Assembly (NCBI RefSeq): GCF_024362695.1
Contig: NC_065406.1
Coordinates: forward strand, 7,936,001-8,000,000
DNA from: Pectinophora gossypiella
Taxonomy: Eukaryota; Arthropoda; Insecta; Lepidoptera; Gelechiidae
DNA: 64,000 bases
Reading direction: 5' to 3'
Shown here: one piece after another, positions 13,401 through 22,400 of the stretch
Position numbering within the stretch: position 1 is the first letter of the stretch
Layout of the letters: every line of letters starts with the position of its first letter
The notes under the pieces: generated by a model
What the model was told of the DNA's origin: nothing
Seen by the model: only the letters and a program-made list of their open reading frames with translations
Database searches by the model: none
Translations under genes and position numbers: made by a program

Positions 13401-16400
13401 ATTTTAGCAATAATATCTATAATTATTCAACTTTATCTACTCATTTCAAAAACACATTGCATGTTTACCTATATCCCTGCATGACACATGATAAGATCAG
13501 TGCAGCTAGTCATTTTATTACCTAACATTATAAGTTTGTACTTCACATTCCTTTTTTTCATAGCAATTCCTAGCGATAGCTTTGGGTAATATTAATGGAC
13601 TATTTTACATTAATTATCAGCCTTTGGTGAAGCTCATGATTATTATTGGTTTAAATATAATCTTCTGGTGTCTCACATTGGGTATTATCTGTTGGCGTAA
13701 GAGCATGTTACTCGTGGGTTTGTAGTTTGGTATGATTAGTATAACTGTGTGATCGTGTGAGTGATTGGGTTTGTCCGTCATGGTGGCGCAGCGGGGGTGG
13801 TGCGCACGCGGCGCGCACTAGAGCAACGCGCGCAGTTCAAGATGGACCGGCCAGCGTTGGTGCTCGTGTTGGTAGCGCAGCAGGTGGCTCTAGTCGCGCG
13901 GTACTCGCCGCACGAGCCGCCGCCGGCGCCTGCGTCGCAGCGAGACGAGCTATAGCAGTATCTGTGCGCGCAGGAGTGTCGGTGATGATGCGGTCAGCAC
14001 GCCCGCCGGTGCAGCGCTTCATCGCGAAGCGGCCCTTCCTATACCTCCTTCTCGGCGCCGAAAGCAACGCACTCTTCATCGGGTTCTACCGGGGACCCCC
14101 GTGAATAACTCAAGACGCGTTCCTTTAGTTTTCACATTTTTGATAATTGCACCACATGTTGCATAAGTAATTTACTTACCGGGTATTAACCAAGTATAAA
14201 ATGCTATCAGAAGCAAGTTCGCAAGTGTCTAAGAAAAAAATGCACAGATAATGAGGGGTCTAGACGTGACGTTTCGAAAAAAAAATAACATCGCGCAAGT
14301 CATACAAAATACTGTATGACTTGCTCGGTGTTGTTTGCTCACCAACGATAGTACTTATGTCCATTAAAACCTCTCAATAAACGAACACCCTTTTCATATC
14401 CTTATGTAAATGCATGTTGGTAATGAAGTAATTCCATTAAATGTTTAATAGGACTGCAAATTGTTTTTATTTTTTTTATTTAAGTACGCCCATAATATTA
14501 AAAGTAGTATGTAGGTATAGAAATCGTAAAGCTTTTTGTCGTCGGTATTACTTACGCGCGTCATTGCCGGTGACGTTGGAGTGTCGTATAATTAGTATGG
14601 ATAATTGTGATCATATGATTGGGTTGGTCCAATAAAGTTGGCGCTGGTGTAGTGTTGGTGGCGCAGAAGGTGACGCGGGGGCGTCGCTATAAGACCAGCT
14701 ATAGCAGTATATCTGTGCGCGCAGGAATGTTGTTGATGCTGCGGTCAGCTAGCCAGCCGGTGCAACGCTTCGTCGCCAAGCAACCCTTCCTATACCTCCT
14801 CCTCGGTCCCGACCACCACGCACTCTTCCTTGGCCTCTACCGGGGACCGCCGCGAACACCATCTCAAGATACAATCCATCACAGCTCTCTCCTTTGCAAT
14901 AATTGTCCCAAATGTTGCAAAAAAAAGTGCACAAAAAATTAACACCCTTTTGTAAATGCATGTTGATAATGAAAGTAAATCCATTAAATTTTTCATTGGA
15001 CTATAAATTGAATGTTTCCTTGTGTAAGCTTGCTTTTTGTCGTTTTGTACGGAATGCGTATTTAGTAGGTAAGTACAGTATTTTTTGGGGGATCAGTGTC
15101 ATGTAGTTGTGATGTTGGAGATAAGTATGTGAACATACGACGGTGGTGTTTCAGCGGTGCTGATGTCTTTGACTTCGTTCATAATGGATGCGCCGCCGTC
15201 GCCGCGGTTCGTGGCTGACCGACCATTCCTGGCTGCTATAATAGTGGACGGCGCCCCTCACTTTATTGCCACATACCATGGACCTACAGAAGTCTAAATA
15301 CTACACTTTATACAGATAGATAGATAGACACTGTTTTAAATGTATGGGTGTATCCTGAATCTATTGAAATACTTACTGTTTTTGTTGTTTCGTTTATACT
15401 TGTAATTTGTTTCTCTTTTGTTTATTTTAGTATATTTTATTATTTAAAGTCCTTTTTAATACTTATGTTTGATTTTTGTGACGTGTTCATGCGTATTGGG
15501 TGTTATGGTCCCTTTCTGTGGTTCGATTGTGGTGTCGGAAGTCATTCAGGTTTGAACAGAGACGGTTATGTTGCAGCGATGTTGGTCTGTATGACCGCCT
15601 GCATAATCGGCGAGCCGCCGAAACCGCGGTTTGTGGCGGATCGACCATTCTTGGCTGCTATCGTAACGGACGGCGCTCCTTACTTCATCGCCACCTATCA
15701 CGGACCACAACATTAAAACTGTGATATCTCCTACATAAAAACGCATGCGCATAATACGTATAATATGTACTGTTTATTCCTCTAAGTTATTTTTTTAATA
15801 CATTTTTATTATTTTATTTAAAAAAAAGTAGTCTCATTATAATCCTCATAAATGTAGGTTTCGGTATCTGATTTAACCCTCTGGCACATTTGCTTTTTGT
15901 TTTACTTGAAATGATTTAGAAAAATACGTAGTTATACAGATCAGCTGTTCCCAAAGTCACCGGGGTTCTGTGAAATGTCTTTCTTTGCATTATAAGTTAA
16001 ATTGTTTCACTTTTTCAATATTTCTGATAATTTAGGAACCCATTCAAATTAATGTGTCTTTAATTTGTAATCATTTAATTCGAGTTCCGTAAACTAAAAG
16101 TATTTGATGGGTGTTCCGTTATATCTTAAAAGTATGAGAACCTCTGCTATATATCACTGACGTGTTCTAATCTTCTAATAATTGTAAGGATGATGTGTGC
16201 TTGCGTCTTCCAAGCCTCAGTTCCTCGCCAACCTACCATACCTGGATGCTAAATCGTCACCTACCCCGGGCCTACATAACTTACAGCTGTAATAACTCTT
16301 TCATAAAAAGCATGCACACGATATTATTTTAGTACTTATCTTTTTTATTCGTGAGTAGATAGTAAAATTAATTTATTTAGTGGGTAGTTTTTATATGTTT

Positions 16401-19400
16401 ATAAATAGTTTTATAACTATCAAACCTTGAACCTAAAACATTTTCTACTATATATTTTTTTAACTTGGGGTAAGTCCGTCTGCGGAGGAAATTAAATCAA
16501 GTTCACACCCATATTGGTGCGGGACAGAGAGTGTCCCTTCTATACCTATTATTAAACAGAACGAGCAGTTCAGTACGATTAATGAATATATTTCAATAAG
16601 ATAACATATTAAGGTAAACGCTCCTATTAACGCCACCCAAAAATCGACATCGTTTACCGCCACCTTTTTTAAATTGCGGATATTTTGAATTGTGTCCGAG
16701 ATAGAAAATTGATTCAAATGTCAAAAGATACATGTATTAATTGACCATGAAACGAACATACCCCTGAGCGTGGGCAACAACAGTCTAATTTGTGATTGGT
16801 CTGTAAGTGTGCAGTGTCCGCTCAAGCAACGCGCTCCATACAAGCCACTACTGAAATGCATAAGCATACAACATTTTTTTCTTAAGGTTTTGTGTCCGAT
16901 GAAACATATTTTTCTTCATTTTAGTAATTATAACTACTTGTTAATACGTTTAAGATCTGAGAAAGCATGCTATATTTGATATTTGTGTTAGTTTTAAATG
17001 ATTAATTTGAGTTTTAAAATGTGGCGGTGATAGAAGCATACATTTGCAGTTTGGTTACTATTACCGCCACCTATGGCGGCGATTGATATTTGTATGATAT
17101 TTGTATTTTTTAGTTATTTAAGGTAACATGCCCAATCATTCATAATGTTATCATTTTATTTTATAGTATGGTTCATGAACTATATTAAAATCTATTAACG
17201 CCACACATTTGGTGGAATTCAAGTATCCTGTGCTGCATATAAGTTAATGTATTTTTTTAAGAAATGTATGAACAAGTAGTTGAAGTAATTATGAATTTCT
17301 AATTAAAATACTTTATATATTTATTAAAATATGCTTTGAAACTGGTTATTACATACGTAGCTCTAATTTTGAATATTTATTTGTTTTCTTAAGGCTAATT
17401 TTTATGTGGCGGAAATTGAAACACAGAAATTACATACATGTTTCTATTACCGCCACCATAGATTCCCTCTTATGATTTATAGACAGGGTGATGCATTATT
17501 CTTCGGACTGACAGAGACGGACGGACAGACCAAGCTTACCCGACACTACACTGAAGATATCCCGGACGTCAGCCTGTACGAGATTAGGATGGCCCTCAAA
17601 CAGCTCAAAAACAACAAAGCGGCAGGAGATGACAGAATCACACCAGAACTTCTGAGAGCGGGCGGAACGCCAATACTCAAAGCCCTCCAGAGGCTCTTCA
17701 ATTCCGTCATATTTCAGGGCAAAACGCAGAGGGCATAGAGCGGAAGCGAGGTGGTCCTGTTCTTCAAGAAAGGTGATAAAGCCCTACTGAAGAACTACAG
17801 ACCTATCTCGCTTCTGAGCCATGTCTACAAGTTGTTTTCGAGGGTCATTACGAATCCTCTCGCTTGCAGATTTGACGACTTCCAGCCTCCCGAACAAGCC
17901 GGTTTCCGGCACCATAGACCACATCTATACGCTGCGGCAGGTTATACAGAAGACCGACGAGTATAATCTGCCACTTTGCTTGGCGTTTGTGGATTATGAG
18001 AAAGCCTTTGATTCGATCGAGACCTGAGCGGTGTTGAAGTCTCTTCAGAGGTGCCAAGTGGACCATAGGTACATCGAAAAGCTAAGGGACCTCTACCAAA
18101 ATGCCACTATGTCAGTTCGAGTACAGAACCAGAGCTCTAATCCGATCCAACTGCAGCGAAGAGTGAGACAGGGAGATGTCATCTCTCCGAAACTGTTCAC
18201 TGCTGCACTGGAGGATATTTTTAAGCTTCTGGACTGGAAAGGATTTGGCATCAACATCAACGGTGAGTACCTGACGCACCTTCGATTTGCCGATGATATA
18301 GTCCTAATGGCTGAGACCCTGGAAGAACTGAACACCATGCTCGAGCATCTCAGTAACGCATCCCAACGAGTGGGTCTTAGCATGAACATGGCAAAGACAA
18401 AAATTATGTCCAACGACCATGTCGCACCCACTCCAGTTCAGGTTGGGAACGTTACACTCGAAGTTGTAGACCAGTACATTTACCTAGGACAAATAATCCA
18501 GTTAGGTAAGTCCAACTTCGAGAAAGAGATCTCTCGTCGGATCCAACTCGGATGGGCAGCGTTCGGGAAGCTGCGGAATATCTTCTCGTCCAAAATACCA
18601 GTGTCTCAAGACGAAAGTCTTTGACCAGCGCGTGTTGCCAGTGATGACCTACGGCAGTGAGACGTGGCCGCTTACTATGGGTCTCGTGAGGAGGCTCGGT
18701 GTCGCTCAGCGGGCAATGGAGAGAGCTATGTTCGGTATTTCCCTGCTTGATCGAATCAGAAATGAGGAGATCCGCAGGAGAACTAAAGTCACCGACATAG
18801 CCCGGAGAATTGCAAAACTGAAGTGGCAGTGGGCAGGACACATAGCGAGGAGAACCGATGGCCGCTGGGGCGGAAAGGTTCTGGAGTGGCAACCACGTGT
18901 CGGACGACGCTCAGTGGGTAGGCCCGCTACAAGGTGGACCGACGATCTGGTGAAGGTGGCGGGAAGCCGCTGGATGCGGGCAGCGCAGGACCGATCGTTG
19001 TGGAGATCCTTGGGGGAGGCCTATGTCCAGCAGTGGGCGTCATACGGCTGTTGATGATGATGATTATTGAAAATAGTTCGTTTACAGTTTTTGTTGGAAC
19101 GCTGTCTTTCAAACTAGGTGAACCTGTATTTTGAGAGACAGTGCCTTCCCAATTTATGTATCTATTAACTACATTAACAGTGGTAAAAACAACATTTTTT
19201 TTAAATAAAGTATTTTATTGTACCTGAATAGTTGGTTAGATATCTCGTTGGCGGTATTCGATGCAGCAAAGGCGGTAATAGAAAGAAACCGCAATTTATG
19301 TGGCGGTAATAGAGGAAAGTGAGTTTTCGGACATAAAATTATTTTTTATCCAAAATATTCACTCAAAATTAAAAATTCTTGATGTATTTAGCAGAAGACA

Positions 19401-22400
19401 GTCATAACAATACAAATAAAATTAATAAGCTGCACTAGCAAATACAGAAGTACTTAATTTCTGAGAGGTAATCAGAGCATAGCTTAACCTGGCGGTAATA
19501 GGAGCGTTTACCTTACAATCGTCTCAATGCGCGGTAAGAATTAGATATGTCAAAGTAAGTAAGCTGGTGTTGTGACGATTATGAGTATAGTGATTTATCA
19601 GTCGATATTAAGTCGATCGGTTCTTTTCTATCTAACACTACTTATATTATTGTTTGGTATTGTAAGGATTTTGGGAAAAATATCCATATTCTCGTTGATA
19701 CATCGCAGATCTAAGGACATCTTCCACATTGGATTTACGTTACTACCTCGTCTCTATAGAAGTAATTTATGTATTATTTAACTATTTAGTACTCTTTGCT
19801 GGCATGAGTACATACATTTTCTGTGGATCGGTGGTGGTGTTGTAAGCATATTCAGTTATGAATAGAGAGATCTATTGTGTTACAGCAATGATGGTGATGT
19901 GCAGAAGTGCGTTCATGGAACCGCCGAAGCCGCGGTTCGTGGCGGACCGACCATTCCTGGCTGCCATCATGGTGGACGGCGCCCCTTACTTTGTCGCCAC
20001 CTACCACGGACTTTAAAGTCTAAACTGTGATAACTATAATAATTAATATCCTACAAAATTGTTTGCACTCTATGTAGTATTATATATAAGTATTGGTCTA
20101 TTCTTTTAAATAAACATTTATATTTAAGTATTTAGCTAGTAGTTTTAGTCATATTTATTTTTACATTTAAACATATTTCCTTACCTATATTAAAATATGA
20201 AATAATATATTCCCTCCTTGTAATCTATTTTTGTAGAGGTAGCTATATGATGGACTGTGAGGCCTGGCCTGCCGATCGCTAATCGACAGAACGTGCGTTC
20301 TTTATAAAAAGTTGGTGAACAATATTTTTGGAATTCATAATACCTATCTGCATAAAATTATCGTAAAACATTACACATCTATAACTTTAACATTGATAAT
20401 GATAAATGTCCAAAAAAAGCATGTGCATGATAATATTATCTTAATTTGGGTACATGTTGTTTTAAAATTTATAATTATAATTATTTGGTTTGTCGGAGGT
20501 ACATCCAGTAGGGCTATGCGCAACGTGATAAAATTTTATCACGGTCATTTTATCGATTCTGACGATATAATTATGTCATTTTGTTGATTGGTGCTAATAT
20601 GTACCAAATACGTCATGTAGTTTTGACAAATTACGAACAAAATCACGTTGCACGCATGATAGAAAAAAAAACTTATCGATTTCGACAAAATGTATTTAAT
20701 CGATCGATAATTTTATCACGTTGCACGCGTTAGCCTTGCAGATGAATAGCGGTACCGATTGTTTTAACCTGTGGTTTTAACGGTGGTGTTTAAAGTGTGT
20801 ACCATATTGCCGCCGAAGCCGCGATTCGTGGCTGACCGACCTTACCTGGCTGCTATCATAATGAGCGGTGACCTATAGGTCACCTTCGTGGTCACCTAGC
20901 ACAGAAGTTATACTGTGATATTATTATCTACAAAAATGCTTGTACTCCATGTTGTATCGCATAATTATAAGTCTATTTTTTTTAAATAAACATGTTTATT
21001 TAAATATTTAAACCTTTTAGTAATCCATGTATGCGTCTTTGGGTGGCGCTGCCAAAATCTCCTTCCTGGCGGTACCTGACAGATCCTATCAAATTAGAAC
21101 GCGCCTAAACTTTACAGTTAAGGAGATATTACTATCTCCTTCAAAAAAAAAAGCATGCGCATGATATGTTTTTAGTACTTATTTATTAGTGGGTATATAG
21201 GAATTTCATACTATCCATGATTTTGGCGCTCGTAATGCCCTGTAGGCTCTGCACGGTAACCGCGCCGCGCGCGGCGCGAATTATATCGAGGCCTTCGACC
21301 AATACCCGTTTGACGTCCATCTACGTAGATAGCATTCGTATCGTTTATTGGTCGAAGCGCTCAATATAATTCGGGCCGCGCGCGGCGCGGTTGTCATGCA
21401 GACCCGGTTGAGGTATTGTAAGGAGTTTAAGTAAAATGTCATTATCTTCGACTATACCTCTGTCGTGGGTACATCTTATCAGTGTCCAAGGTCATTCGCG
21501 GGTCTATGGACTCTCCTGCAGGCGCACTTACCTCAATTAACCCTTATGAATAATTCTTTTTTTTATTTTATTTTTGACGTGACTTATCGTAGATTTGTCG
21601 CTGATGGCATTAACTACTTGGCTGGACAAATGGGGAGCGCTGAGGGCTCTCACCCGGTACAAAAATTAAGACCAGTGCCCAGTTAGGCGCGAACCTTGGA
21701 TGAATAATTCTGTAGTTAGATCATTTGTATTGAGTAGACACATTTTCTGTGATCGGTGGCGGTGGTGTCGGAGGTACAGTTAGCTGTGAATAGAGAGATG
21801 AATTGTGTTACAGCATTGGTGTCGAGGTTTCGATGTGCCATACCGCAGCTGAACCCGCGGTTCGTGGCGGATCGACCATTTCTGGCTGCTATAATAGTGG
21901 ATAGCGCCCCTTACTTCGTCGTCACCTACCACGGACTTTAAACTTTGATATTCATGAAAACTTTCACTCTGTGGTATTCGGCTATTCTTTTTTAATAAAC
22001 TTTTTTATTTAAGCAAGTATTTAGTAGTTTTAGTTATTTATGTTTTCTCACAGACATCTGAAAACATTTCGTTATTTATCTACTTAAAATAAAAATAAAT
22101 TTATTTTTCTCCATTATTTTACAATAACAAAACTGTGGACCTCTCAGTAAGCAATTTGATATTCTCGCGTTGGGAGTGGCCACGCTGCTTCCGAGGGTAA
22201 CAAATTAGATATTAACCTTATTTTTTAAAATAATGAGAAAAGATAAATAAAAGTGAAATTTATCTATTTCGTTAAGTACCTATAATTCCTACAAAACAAT
22301 ATTAGTTATTTTATGTACATAAAAGAACATTACAAACACATTAAGGTGGCTTTCCACCTCTGGTGACTACAGAGTCGCGTAGGTTTTATTATTGGCAGAG

